Below, piece by piece: positions 9,209 to 17,375 of a stretch of 64,000 bases of DNA. Every line of letters starts with the position of its first letter. The stretch's first letter is position 1. Source of the stretch: Myxococcaceae bacterium (GTDB lineage Bacteria; Myxococcota; Myxococcia; Myxococcales; Myxococcaceae); contig JAFGNZ010000025.1 in NCBI GenBank assembly GCA_016926755.1, positions 62,001 through 126,000 of the forward strand. Direction: 5' to 3'. Under the pieces are notes generated by a model that was not told where the DNA came from, did no database searches, and worked only from the letters and a program-made list of their open reading frames with translations. The position numbers and the translations under genes were made by a program.

Positions 9209-9294
9209 TGGCGGCTCGCGCATCCCAGTCGCCGCAGGTTCATTCGGGAAGGGGGCTCTCCCTCCTCTCATTCTGATTCGATGGAGATGAAGCC

Positions 9295-9885
9295 ATGAAG
9301 CGTGTCCTTACTGCTCTCGCGCTCACCGCCGCGCTCGGCGTGGCCGCTCCCGCCCTGGCCGCCGATAGCGCCGAGGTGGGCAAGCCCGCCCCCGCCTTCA
9401 CCCTGAAGGACGAGACGGGTCAGGAGCACTCGCTGGCGCAGCACCAGGGGAAGATCGTCGTGCTCGAGTGGACCAACCCGGGCTGCCCCTTCGTCCAGCG
9501 CCACTACAGGGCCGCCACCATGCAGCACACCCTCGACGGCTTCGCCGCGAACAAGGTGGTGTGGCTGGCCGTGGAATCCACCTCCAGCAACACGCCGGCC
9601 AGGTCCGCGGCCTGGAAGAAGGAGAAGGGCTTCACCTACCCCGTGCTGCAGGATGCGGACGGCAAGGTGGGCAAGGCCTATGGCGCGAAGACGACGCCGC
9701 ACATGTATGTCATCGACGAGAAGGGCGTGCTGCGCTACGCGGGCGCCATCGACGATGATCCGCGCGGCAGGAACGCGAACGCCGTCAACCACGTGAAGAC
9801 GACGGTGGACGCGCTGCTCGGCGGCAAGCCCGTGCCGGCCGCCACCACCGAGCCGTATGGCTGCACCGTGAAGTACAAGAGCTGA
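9295..9885 (+). CDS. Exported thioredoxin/AhpC-fold protein with single N-terminal Cys, 196 aa
   Basis: A Sec signal peptide (cleavage after ALAAD) is followed by a redoxin domain. The active-site position reads NPGCPFVQRHY, so there is one Cys (Cys64) in place of a CxxC pair, and a conserved-looking C-terminal YGCTVKY supplies Cys190. This pattern is seen in a family of exported thioredoxin-like proteins in which the second cysteine comes from the tail, or which work by a 1-Cys peroxiredoxin-like route. It follows the DsbD-like gene and probably receives electrons from it. Its 3' end forms a hairpin with the convergent TlpA gene. Confidence 0.85.
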   Translation: MKRVLTALALTAALGVAAPALAADSAEVGKPAPAFTLKDETGQEHSLAQHQGKIVVLEWTNPGCPFVQRHYRAATMQHTLDGFAANKVVWLAVESTSSNTPARSAAWKKEKGFTYPVLQDADGKVGKAYGAKTTPHMYVIDEKGVLRYAGAIDDDPRGRNANAVNHVKTTVDALLGGKPVPAATTEPYGCTVKYKS

Positions 9886-9897
9886 GCCTCCCTCAGC
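9881..9897. terminator. Palindrome containing both convergent stop codons
   Basis: GCTGAG-CCTCC-CTCAGC is a perfect 6-bp stem with a 5-nt loop. The plus-strand TGA (9883-9885) lies in the left arm and the minus-strand stop (TCA, 9893-9895) in the right arm. Only 7 nt separate the two coding regions, so this is the only room for transcript-end structure. There is no U-tract. Confidence 0.45.
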
Positions 9898-10462
9898 GAG
9901 GCGGAGCACGGGGCTGCGGCCGGCCATTTCCCGTGTCGATGAGTCCGCGCAGATAGGCAAGGACTTCGGGCGATGACCAGTCGAGTGAGCCCGTGGCGCG
10001 TGCGATCTCTTCACCTTGGGTGTTGAGGATGAGGGTCAGCGGCAGCCCTGACGCACCCAGCACCTCCCCCGTCCGCCCCCGCGGATCGTAATAGCTCTTG
10101 AGGACCTTGAGGCCCGTCGAGGCCCGGAAGCGCTCGACGGCACGGCGGCCCTCACGGTCGAGAGAGACCGCGATGACCGCCAGCTTCTCGCTCCCAAGCG
10201 CGGTCTGCAGCCGCTCCAGGGAAGGCATCTCGTGCACACACGGGCCGCACCATGTCGCCCACAGGTTCAGCACCACGATTCTCCCCGCGAGCTCCTTCGG
10301 ACCGAGCTCCCGGCCCTCGCTGTCGATGATGCGGAAGTCGGGCAGCGGGCGGGGAGGCGTCACGCGCGTGATGCCTCCCGGCAGCGGGGCTTCCGCCTCG
10401 GCCCGGGACGTCACGAGCACCACACCCAGGAGCCAGAGCACGAGCCACGCGCGGTTGATCAT
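9893..10462 (-). CDS. TlpA-family periplasmic thiol reductase, 189 aa
   Basis: A signal anchor or peptide (MINRAWLVLWLLGVVLV) precedes a TlpA/ResA-like thioredoxin domain. It has LNLWATWCGPC with active-site Cys72 and Cys75, and a cis-Pro loop in ASGLPLTLI. Such proteins keep periplasmic cysteines reduced for cytochrome c maturation or repair specific client proteins. It is the last gene of the six-gene minus-strand operon, and its ATG overlaps the stop of the upstream membrane protein gene. No cytochrome maturation genes are nearby. The obvious cysteine-rich client in the operon is the CxxSx-repeat lipoprotein (inference). Confidence 0.85.
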   Translation of the reverse strand: MINRAWLVLWLLGVVLVTSRAEAEAPLPGGITRVTPPRPLPDFRIIDSEGRELGPKELAGRIVVLNLWATWCGPCVHEMPSLERLQTALGSEKLAVIAVSLDREGRRAVERFRASTGLKVLKSYYDPRGRTGEVLGASGLPLTLILNTQGEEIARATGSLDWSSPEVLAYLRGLIDTGNGRPQPRAPPR

Positions 10463-12765
10463 GGACGCTTCTCCAAGAGCTGGCGGAAGATCAGGAACAC
10501 CGTGTTGTACGACTCCTGCTGCTCCGCGTTGGGCGAGTCGTAGAAGCGATTGCCGAGAGCGCCCCTGCCCACCGTGGCAGATTCGGCGAGGACGCCGACG
10601 CGCCCCTGGCCGATGTCGGCCTCGGCATAGAGGGCGCGGCCCTCCTCATCCATCAGCACGGGGAAGCCGCCGGCCACGGAGTGGATGGGTCTCGTGAACC
10701 GGTAGACCTTGCCTTCCGCGTCGGGCGTGACGCGCTCCGCCGTGGGGCGGACAGGCTGCCGGACCACACTCAGGCCAAAGGGCGCGAGCACGGAGTTGGT
10801 CTCCGAGCCCGGCTCCAGCAGCCCATCCATCACCAGCAGGCGCCCACCCCTGGAGACATACCGCACGAGCTCCTCCTGTTCCTGGGTCGACAGGCGCCGG
10901 CTCGGGTGCACCAGCACGACGACGGAGGCGGTCTGGAGCGACTGCCTGAGATCATGGGAGAAGACGGGCATCAGGCCGAGCCGCTGGGTGGCCACGACCA
11001 GCGTATCGAAGCCGTGCATGTCATATTGCGCGTCCGTGATCAGGCCCGGGGGAAACGGCGCCTTCGAGATGTCCAGATCGAAGACCACCGTGGGGATCTG
11101 CGCTTTGGGCGTTGGCAGGGTGAGGCTGCTGGCCGCCAGCGTGGTCACCGCCGTCCCGAGCGACACTCCGGCCAGGATGCCACCTGCGGCCGCCATGCCA
11201 CCGCGCAGCCAGAAGCTCGCGCTGAGCGCCAGGAGCGCTCCGAGCGTGGCCAGCCACGACACGAGTCGCAGGGGCGTCGACTCGCGGTTCAGGTATTGGA
11301 CGGTGGCGAGCACCAGCTCCCGCCGGCCCGGGAAGAAGAGGGAGAAGTTGGAGAAGGGCGTGCTGTCGCTGCTCAGCGCGACTCGCCCTGGCCCCACATG
11401 GCGCGTCGCGAACTGGAGGAAGAAGCCCAGACCGTCACTCGGGTCCAGCTTGATGTTTCCGAAGAAGCCGGGGTTGTTGTAGTCCGCCTCCTCGGAGCCG
11501 AGCGCCGTGCCGATGATCGGAGCCTGGATCCCAGCGGATGCCACGATCGTGGCGGAGGTCTCGAACTCGAACTCCTTCACGAGCCGCGCGATCGGATGCG
11601 CGCCCCAGCGTGGGGCGGTCCAACGCGTGGTCGAGCCGGTGACGAGATCAAAGGTGTCGTCCGAGCGCAGCCTGAGGCCGAACCTCGACGACACCTCGTT
11701 GAGGTAGGTCGTCATCCCGAACAGGTCCGTATGGTCGCCGATCATGAAGAGCCCGCCACCGCGGTGGACAAAGGCTTCGATCGCATCCACCTCCTGAGGC
11801 TGGAACGCGGTCGTGGGCGTCTTCAGGACGAGCACGTCAACGCCATCGAGCGCCGCAGGGGTGATGGGCCCTTGTTCCCGCGTCCACCGCCGCACGTCGT
11901 AGTGCCAGCCGAGGAGATCGTAGAGGTTGCCGTAGGAGTACGCCGCCCGTCGGCCGAACTCCTTCGTATCGAAGGGCAGATCCGTCCGCTCCCAGTCACC
12001 GTGGGAGTCGTCGACCATGACGCGCCCCTGCTTGGGACGCCCGGGATCCTCCCAGGAGATGGCGAGGGTCCAGCACAGCCCCAGCGCCATCGCCGCCGAG
12101 GCCGTCGCGAAGGGTGTGCCCAGGGGCTGCGCCTTGAGTTCGATGGAGGAGGGGGCCAGCACCAGCGCCGGGAGCCAGGACAGGAGCGTGAACCAGGGGC
12201 CCACCTCGACGCCCTGCACGGGGAGGTCCGCGCGAGCCAGCAGCAGTCCCAGGGTGCGCAGCAGCGCGTAGCCACACAGGAGCGCGCCCCAGCGCAAGAG
12301 CACCGCACGGGCGCGGGCGAGCGGAACGGCCACGGCTGTGCCGGCGAGTCCGGCGAGCATCATCACCAGAATGAACGCGGACATGCGCGTCAGGCTGGGC
12401 CGGTACTCCAGGAGCAGGTTGCCGTCGTGCACGACGAGGTTGCCACCGCGGGGGGCGCTGTCCAGGCCGAACGCATGGGCCATCGCCGACAACAGCTCCG
12501 CGCCCCCGGGGAGATCCTTCCAGAGGGCCAGCTGGAGCTCCAGCGTGTGGGCCGTGAGGAACTGGATGGCGAGCACGAAGAGGATGGCCGCCGCGCGCCG
12601 CGCGAGCCCCACGGAAGATGGAAGGGACGCGGCGACGGCGCCCAGCCCCAGGGTGATCCCGGCCAGCCCCGCGGCTGACATTCCGGAGAACGTCTCACCG
12701 AACCAGAGCTGCCAGCCGACTGCGGAGAGCAGGATGCCGAGCAACAGCGTGCGCCCGCGAATCAC
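10459..12765 (-). CDS. Polytopic membrane protein with two amidotransferase-like domains (DUF4350/GldG-like), 768 aa
   Basis: About seven hydrophobic segments fill the N-terminal 240 residues. A soluble domain of about 260 residues follows, with VDVLVLKTPTTAF and GGGLFMIGDHTDLFG, the strand-turn pattern of class I glutamine amidotransferase/ThuA-like folds seen in DUF4350 and GldG proteins. Two or three more membrane segments (about 510-560) lead to a second such domain (VVVLVHPSRRL, RGGRLLVMDG). The motif GDHTDLFG is shared exactly with the upstream paralogue, so the pair probably forms a heteromer. No catalytic Cys-His-Glu triad of a true amidotransferase is evident. The start overlaps the paralogue's stop by 4 nt. 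Function is unknown. Confidence 0.75.
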   Translation of the reverse strand: MIRGRTLLLGILLSAVGWQLWFGETFSGMSAAGLAGITLGLGAVAASLPSSVGLARRAAAILFVLAIQFLTAHTLELQLALWKDLPGGAELLSAMAHAFGLDSAPRGGNLVVHDGNLLLEYRPSLTRMSAFILVMMLAGLAGTAVAVPLARARAVLLRWGALLCGYALLRTLGLLLARADLPVQGVEVGPWFTLLSWLPALVLAPSSIELKAQPLGTPFATASAAMALGLCWTLAISWEDPGRPKQGRVMVDDSHGDWERTDLPFDTKEFGRRAAYSYGNLYDLLGWHYDVRRWTREQGPITPAALDGVDVLVLKTPTTAFQPQEVDAIEAFVHRGGGLFMIGDHTDLFGMTTYLNEVSSRFGLRLRSDDTFDLVTGSTTRWTAPRWGAHPIARLVKEFEFETSATIVASAGIQAPIIGTALGSEEADYNNPGFFGNIKLDPSDGLGFFLQFATRHVGPGRVALSSDSTPFSNFSLFFPGRRELVLATVQYLNRESTPLRLVSWLATLGALLALSASFWLRGGMAAAGGILAGVSLGTAVTTLAASSLTLPTPKAQIPTVVFDLDISKAPFPPGLITDAQYDMHGFDTLVVATQRLGLMPVFSHDLRQSLQTASVVVLVHPSRRLSTQEQEELVRYVSRGGRLLVMDGLLEPGSETNSVLAPFGLSVVRQPVRPTAERVTPDAEGKVYRFTRPIHSVAGGFPVLMDEEGRALYAEADIGQGRVGVLAESATVGRGALGNRFYDSPNAEQQESYNTVFLIFRQLLEKRP

Positions 12766-15341
12766 GGCTTCAGCCCCCCTGCCAACAGGGCGTCAAGGAA
12801 CCGGACGTTGCCGGGATGGAATTGTTTCTCGCCCTCGAACCGCTGATCGTCGAGGAAGCGGTGATCGCCTATCGCGATGCAGCGGCCGCCTCCAGCGGAG
12901 GTCTCGGCGACGACCGTGAAGTCCTTGCTCCTGGCATGGACGATGGGAGTGGTGCCCTCTTCGGCCATGACCGCCCAGGCGTCGAAGAAGTCCAGCCGCT
13001 CACCCTTCCAGGTGGCTTGGACGGGGCCCAAGGGGATGGGCTCGATGCGGAGCCCGCACAGCGCCAAGAGGGTGTTGGCGGCATCGAGCTCCTTTCCTCC
13101 GGCGGCGACGAAGAGCGTGCCTCCCCGCGCCAGGAGCCGCTGGAGCGCTGCGAGATCCTCAGCTCCCGGGACTCGGGCGGGTGCCAGGAACATCGCCATC
13201 CCGGCCCCATCGAGCATGGCGGGCCCCTGGTCGCGATCGGCCACGGGGAGGAACCCTGCCCGCTGAGCCGCCGTGAACAGGCCGCCATACGAATGGTCCG
13301 CGAAGAACTCGAAGGCGAAGCCAGGCGCGAGTCGTCCGTCCACGACGGCAACGGAACCTGGCGATGCCAGCGGCGGCAGCGGGCTGCGTGGCAGGAGCAG
13401 GGCCAACGCCTCGCCCGCGATCACCGCGGCCACCACAGGCAGCACGCTGGAGCGCCTTCCTGCCCGCGTGATCCAGAGCGCGAGCCCCGCCCCCAGCAGG
13501 CTCACTCCGGCCAGCATCCTCCAGATCCGCGAGGGGGTGGGATGGGCCAGGTAGGCGAAGAGCTGGCGGATGAACGCATGGGCAAAGGGCAGGCCCAGGA
13601 CCTGGAAGGTCGAGGTGTCACCCAAGGCGATGACGCGCCCCTCGCCAGCCTCCGCGCCGGCGACCAGCACGAGATCCCCCAGCCGTTCTCCGAGCTGGTA
13701 GCGGTAATCCCCCAGCAAGCCGCCCTGCCCCTCGTTGAGGCGGTTGCCATAGTCCCCAAAAGCGTAACGGCCGAGGATGAGCGGGCGCGCCGTGGCGCTG
13801 GAGAGCCGCAGCGATGCGCCCGTGCCGATCTGCGTCTCCACGGACCCGCTCAGCCCGGCCGTGATGGGGTGCGGACGGATCTCCAGGCTGTTCTGCCAAT
13901 GCCTGCGCAGGGGAAAGGCGGAGTCGAACTCGAAGCGAATCCCGACGGGACTCAGCAAGTCGTTCAGCGGGGCCATGATCCCGAAGAGATCCGTGTGATC
14001 GCCCATCACCAGCAGCCCACCGCCTGCGCGGACGAACTTCCAGACTGCCTCACGTGTCTCGGGATCGAGCGGGTGTTTCGGGTTGATGAAGACGAGAACG
14101 GCCACATCCGTGAGGCCCGCGCGCACAGCCGCACTGTCCACCGTCCGCACCGTGTGGCCGGACCGGATCAGGAGCTCCTTCAGCCCGCCGTAGAGGCCCG
14201 CCTGGATCAAGCCATACCGGCCGCGCTCGGGCTGTGAGAAGTCGAAGAAGCCATCGTCATGGAAGGCGACCGCACCCGTTGCGGGGCGAGCCTGGGGCGG
14301 GGTGAGGAGCACCCCGGCACCTGCCGCCACCAACAGGACGCCCGCCCAAGCCTGGCGGGGCAGGGCAGCGGCCGGCCATGTCTCGGTGAGCCCGAAGACT
14401 CCCAGCCGCTTGCCCAGGGGGAGGAGGACGGCGAGCAGGGCGAAGGTCCCCGCCAGTGTCGCCATGGCGCCGGGAGGGGCGTTTCCAGGCTGATCCGCTT
14501 CGCCGAGGAGGTAGGCGGGCGGAGTCATGATCCCCTGTGCCGCAGCCTTGAGGAGTTCTTCGAGCCGGGGCTGGGCCGCGACAAGGGCGATGGACAAGCC
14601 CACACCGGCCAGCAGGTAGACCAGGAGGGGCCGAGCCCTCGCCCGGAGCTGGCGGAACGACCAGGGCCGCGGCGGGATGGCCAGCGCGAGGGTGAGCAGC
14701 AGCGTCCAGAGGCCCGAGGGGGTGGGGCCGAGATGCAGGTTCGTGCCCGCCAGCAGGCTCGCCGCCCAGGAAATCATCGCGGCCAGTCCATCGAGACCCA
14801 GCCACACCAGGGTGCTGTGGCGGCTGGCCAGGTAGACGGCGGCGAAGGTGACGACTGCCTTCGCTGCCGCCTGAAAGCCATTGGCTCCGGGGCGGCCGCG
14901 AGTGGCCAGGGCGCATCCCACGGAGAGCGCGACGGTGGCCAGGAGATCGGTCTGCCGACCTCCGTCATCGGCGGCGAGTGCCAGAGGCACGGGCAGGAGC
15001 GACGCCATCGTCAGAAGCCGCGCGCTCCAGGGACGATCCCATCGGATCAGGCGCCCGGCCAATCTCGCTTGCATGGCCAGGAGGGCCACCAGGCAGAAGC
15101 GGCCAAAGGCAGGGCTCCAGGGGCCGAGCAGCCCAGTGGCGACAACCGCCGCCGCCGCCGGGAGGGCGAGCACCGCCAGCACTTCCGAGGAGGAGCGCTG
15201 CCCGGGGCTCTCGCCTGGGGAGGGCGAGACCTGACTCCCAGAGGCGGGTGCGCCGCTCGTTTCGTTCGGGGCCTGCTGCGCAGGTGTCGCCTGGGGGGCT
15301 TCACCGAGCTGTGCTGAGCTGTCGGACACCATGCGGTTCAT
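12762..15341 (-). CDS. Polytopic membrane protein with two amidotransferase-like domains, paralogue of the next gene, 859 aa
   Basis: After a hydrophilic N-terminus of about 45 residues rich in Pro, Ser and Gln, about 8-9 membrane segments run to residue 350. A soluble domain follows with VAVLVFINPKHPLDPETREAV and GGLLVMGDHTDLFG, then a membrane pair (about 610-655), then a second soluble domain (MAMFLAPARVPGAEDLAAL, RGGTLFVAAGGKELD). The order of parts is the same as in the downstream 768-aa gene. The start may be ATG 15341 or ATG 15332. Gld-type gliding and ABC export systems contain related domains, but no ABC ATPase is encoded here. Confidence 0.75.
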   Translation of the reverse strand: MNRMVSDSSAQLGEAPQATPAQQAPNETSGAPASGSQVSPSPGESPGQRSSSEVLAVLALPAAAAVVATGLLGPWSPAFGRFCLVALLAMQARLAGRLIRWDRPWSARLLTMASLLPVPLALAADDGGRQTDLLATVALSVGCALATRGRPGANGFQAAAKAVVTFAAVYLASRHSTLVWLGLDGLAAMISWAASLLAGTNLHLGPTPSGLWTLLLTLALAIPPRPWSFRQLRARARPLLVYLLAGVGLSIALVAAQPRLEELLKAAAQGIMTPPAYLLGEADQPGNAPPGAMATLAGTFALLAVLLPLGKRLGVFGLTETWPAAALPRQAWAGVLLVAAGAGVLLTPPQARPATGAVAFHDDGFFDFSQPERGRYGLIQAGLYGGLKELLIRSGHTVRTVDSAAVRAGLTDVAVLVFINPKHPLDPETREAVWKFVRAGGGLLVMGDHTDLFGIMAPLNDLLSPVGIRFEFDSAFPLRRHWQNSLEIRPHPITAGLSGSVETQIGTGASLRLSSATARPLILGRYAFGDYGNRLNEGQGGLLGDYRYQLGERLGDLVLVAGAEAGEGRVIALGDTSTFQVLGLPFAHAFIRQLFAYLAHPTPSRIWRMLAGVSLLGAGLALWITRAGRRSSVLPVVAAVIAGEALALLLPRSPLPPLASPGSVAVVDGRLAPGFAFEFFADHSYGGLFTAAQRAGFLPVADRDQGPAMLDGAGMAMFLAPARVPGAEDLAALQRLLARGGTLFVAAGGKELDAANTLLALCGLRIEPIPLGPVQATWKGERLDFFDAWAVMAEEGTTPIVHARSKDFTVVAETSAGGGRCIAIGDHRFLDDQRFEGEKQFHPGNVRFLDALLAGGLKP

Positions 15342-15366
15342 TCCGAAGACGGGGTTTGTGCAGGCC

Positions 15367-16239
15367 TCAGGGCCTGGCCCGCGCCTTCGAGCGGCCCTCC
15401 TGCAGCAGCACCTCCGTCATGTCCTTCGCATCGGGGCTGAGGTTCAACTCAAAGTCCGAATCGGCGATCGCCACCTGGAGATGATAGACGAACTCCGCCT
15501 CCAGGCGGGTGGACCGTGAGGTGCCCGTGTCCGCCTCGACATGCGTCGTCTCACTCTCGACGCGGCGCACGAGCAGGTCCTCCGGGTCCACCCACAGGTT
15601 CATCTCCATCCGGGTCGTGTCGCTGAGGACGATGGGCCCCTGGGAGCGGAGCACATACGTGCTCTTGCCGTGCCAGCTCTCACGCGTCAGGGTGAACGGG
15701 TGTGAGACGATCTCGGCGGCGAGTTCTGGCTCCGCCATCGGATCGGTGTAGCGCGACCCGAGCTCCTCTGGGACACGGTCGTGATCGATGAAGGTCTCGT
15801 GGAGGATCGGCGGTCCCCCAGGCGTTGGGTTCTGGAGCGCATAGCGTGTCCGGAGGACCCGGCCATCATGGACCCAGACAAGCTCGCCGCCGTCGGTCCG
15901 CTTGAGCCCGTCAGGCCCCTCCATCTCGACCTTCATCGAGCCCGGAAGGGTTTCGAAGCGGGCCTTGCGGTCCTGTTGGAGGATCCGGGCCTGACCGTCC
16001 GTCATCGTCAGGGGTTGCCCGGTGGCCCTGACGATCGTGTGGAAGGTCATGTCGACCTGCCGGGGGACCGGCCGCAAGGCCCCATACGCGGCATTCACCC
16101 GCCGCATCACGTCCGTCGCGGAGGGGGTGGGAGTACACCGGGCGAGGACCAGCGCAAGCGAGCCTGCGATGACAGCCGCGCAGAGGCTCCGCGCGAGGAG
16201 CCTCTGGGCTCTGGGAGGCGCCCCCACGCCAGGGCTCAT
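15367..16239 (-). CDS. LolA-like exported protein, 290 aa
   Basis: The fold prediction rests on the pattern of outer-membrane lipoprotein-sorting proteins: after ATDVMRRVNAAYGALR comes a series of amphipathic strands with VDMTFHTIVRATG, FETLPGSMKVEM, LVWVHDGRVLRTR and a final NLWVDPEDLLVRRVE. It is clearly related to the 294-aa protein that heads the operon; both close with a similar D/N-A-x-D-(M/L)-T-(E/D) segment. The signal peptide ends in LVLARC. An Arg at -1 is not a proper lipobox residue, so lipidation is doubtful. The start codon overlaps the stop of the CxxSx-repeat gene (ATGA), which implies coupled translation. Confidence 0.7.
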   Translation of the reverse strand: MSPGVGAPPRAQRLLARSLCAAVIAGSLALVLARCTPTPSATDVMRRVNAAYGALRPVPRQVDMTFHTIVRATGQPLTMTDGQARILQQDRKARFETLPGSMKVEMEGPDGLKRTDGGELVWVHDGRVLRTRYALQNPTPGGPPILHETFIDHDRVPEELGSRYTDPMAEPELAAEIVSHPFTLTRESWHGKSTYVLRSQGPIVLSDTTRMEMNLWVDPEDLLVRRVESETTHVEADTGTSRSTRLEAEFVYHLQVAIADSDFELNLSPDAKDMTEVLLQEGRSKARARP

Positions 16240-17309
16240 CGCGGTGACATCATCGCGAACGAGCTCGCGAGCTGGAGCGGCTGACGCTCCGTCTTGCCGT
16301 TGCTCGAGACGCGCGTCTCCCAGCCCAGCTGGTCGGTGATGGCGATCATGTACACGTCACTCTCCGCCGGGTTCTTCGGCGTGGGGAGTGCCACGCGCAT
16401 CAGGCGATCAGAGGCGGCCTTGCCCTCGGCCAGCAACTCCTGGGCGCCGCTCGCGGTCGTCCGATAGACCTTGAAGGACTCCGCGGTGCTCCCCGTGGTG
16501 ATCCAGGACAGCTCGATGCCTCGCTCCGTGCGCGCCAGGTTGAAGCCCGCGACGCGCACCGAGGCAACGTCTCCCTGCGGGCCGAAGGGGCAGGAGGCCG
16601 CGACGACGTTCGAGGTGCCGTAGGCCGCGAGCATCGTTCCACTACCCTTGTCCTCCCCCTGGCTCGAGCAGCTCTTGCAGGCCGAGCCGATGCAGCCGCT
16701 CTGGCCGCAGGCGGAGCCGACGCAGCCGCTCTGGGTGCAGGCCGAGCCCACGCAGGCGCTGAGGCTGCAGGCGGAGCCGGCACACGCGGAGCCACCACAC
16801 ACAGAGCCGACGCACCCGCTGCCGCCGCAGGAGCTGCCGACGCAGCCGCTGCCCCCACACGCGCTGCCGGCACAGCCGCTGCCGGCACAGGCGCTGCCAA
16901 CACAGGCGCTGCCGCCACACGCGCTGCCGCCGCAGACACTGCCGCCGCAGCCGCTGCCCCCACACGCGCTCGCCGCGCAGCCACTCCCCGCGCACCCACT
17001 CGCCGCGCAGGCGCTCGCCGCGCAGCCGCTCGCCGCACAGGCGCTGATCAGCCCGCTGGGAAACAAGAAGGCCGTCTGCACCCCATCCTCCGCGGGCTGC
17101 ATGGGAGCCTGCGCGACATCCTGCGCGGGCTTGCCGTCGAAGATGTGCTGCATCTCATGGAGACGCTGCTCATAGAGCGGGGTGACCACAGGACGCGGTG
17201 AAGCCTTGGCCTTCATGGGCTGGGAGCGGGTTCCGCAGCCCGACTGCACCACAGCAAACACCAGGACGGCCGCGATGGACGCCCCCAGGAAGCTCATCGA
17301 GCGCTGCAT
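16236..17309 (-). CDS. Lipoprotein with 24 tandem CxxSx pentapeptides, 357 aa
   Basis: Four parts are visible. Residues 1-25 form a lipoprotein signal with lipobox QSGC. Residues 26-90 are an ordinary linker. Residues 91-210 are 24 uninterrupted pentapeptides of consensus C-(A/G/V)-G-S-(A/G), closed by CKSC (211-214), giving 26 cysteines in 124 residues. Residues about 215-357 form a beta-rich domain resembling fibronectin type III (GIELSWITTGSTAESFKVYR, then a sugar- or protein-binding-like sandwich). I do not recognise the family. The cysteines could be metal ligands, a disulfide ladder or modification sites. It overlaps the downstream LolA-like gene by 4 nt. ATG 17307-17309 is the only sensible start. 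Confidence 0.85.
   Translation of the reverse strand: MQRSMSFLGASIAAVLVFAVVQSGCGTRSQPMKAKASPRPVVTPLYEQRLHEMQHIFDGKPAQDVAQAPMQPAEDGVQTAFLFPSGLISACAASGCAASACAASGCAGSGCAASACGGSGCGGSVCGGSACGGSACVGSACAGSGCAGSACGGSGCVGSSCGGSGCVGSVCGGSACAGSACSLSACVGSACTQSGCVGSACGQSGCIGSACKSCSSQGEDKGSGTMLAAYGTSNVVAASCPFGPQGDVASVRVAGFNLARTERGIELSWITTGSTAESFKVYRTTASGAQELLAEGKAASDRLMRVALPTPKNPAESDVYMIAITDQLGWETRVSSNGKTERQPLQLASSFAMMSPR
16668..17039 (-). repeat. 15-bp tandem repeat array encoding CxxSx units
   Basis: Twenty-four in-frame 15-nt units plus a CKSC cap encode the cysteine pentapeptides. The units differ at synonymous and X positions, so the array is old enough to have diverged while Cys and Ser were kept in every unit: the first residue is Cys and the fourth is Ser in all 24. 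Confidence 0.9.
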
Positions 17310-17375
17310 GTTTTCCTCTCCATGGCTCGTGATCTCGTCAGTGGACTCGCTGCTGCACCGAGGCCGTTACACGCG

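Noticed and set aside
2261-9271. Long open frames on the opposite strand of real genes (for example 2261-4228 plus and 6974-9271 minus)
   Set aside because: Third-position GC bias opens antisense frames. These have Arg/His/Gln-rich or Ala/Arg-rich composition, no domains and no ribosome sites; the sense genes have clear motifs.
16668-17039. CRISPR-like array suggested by 15-bp periodicity
   Set aside because: The units are contiguous and in frame, encode CxxSx, and have no unique spacers between repeats.
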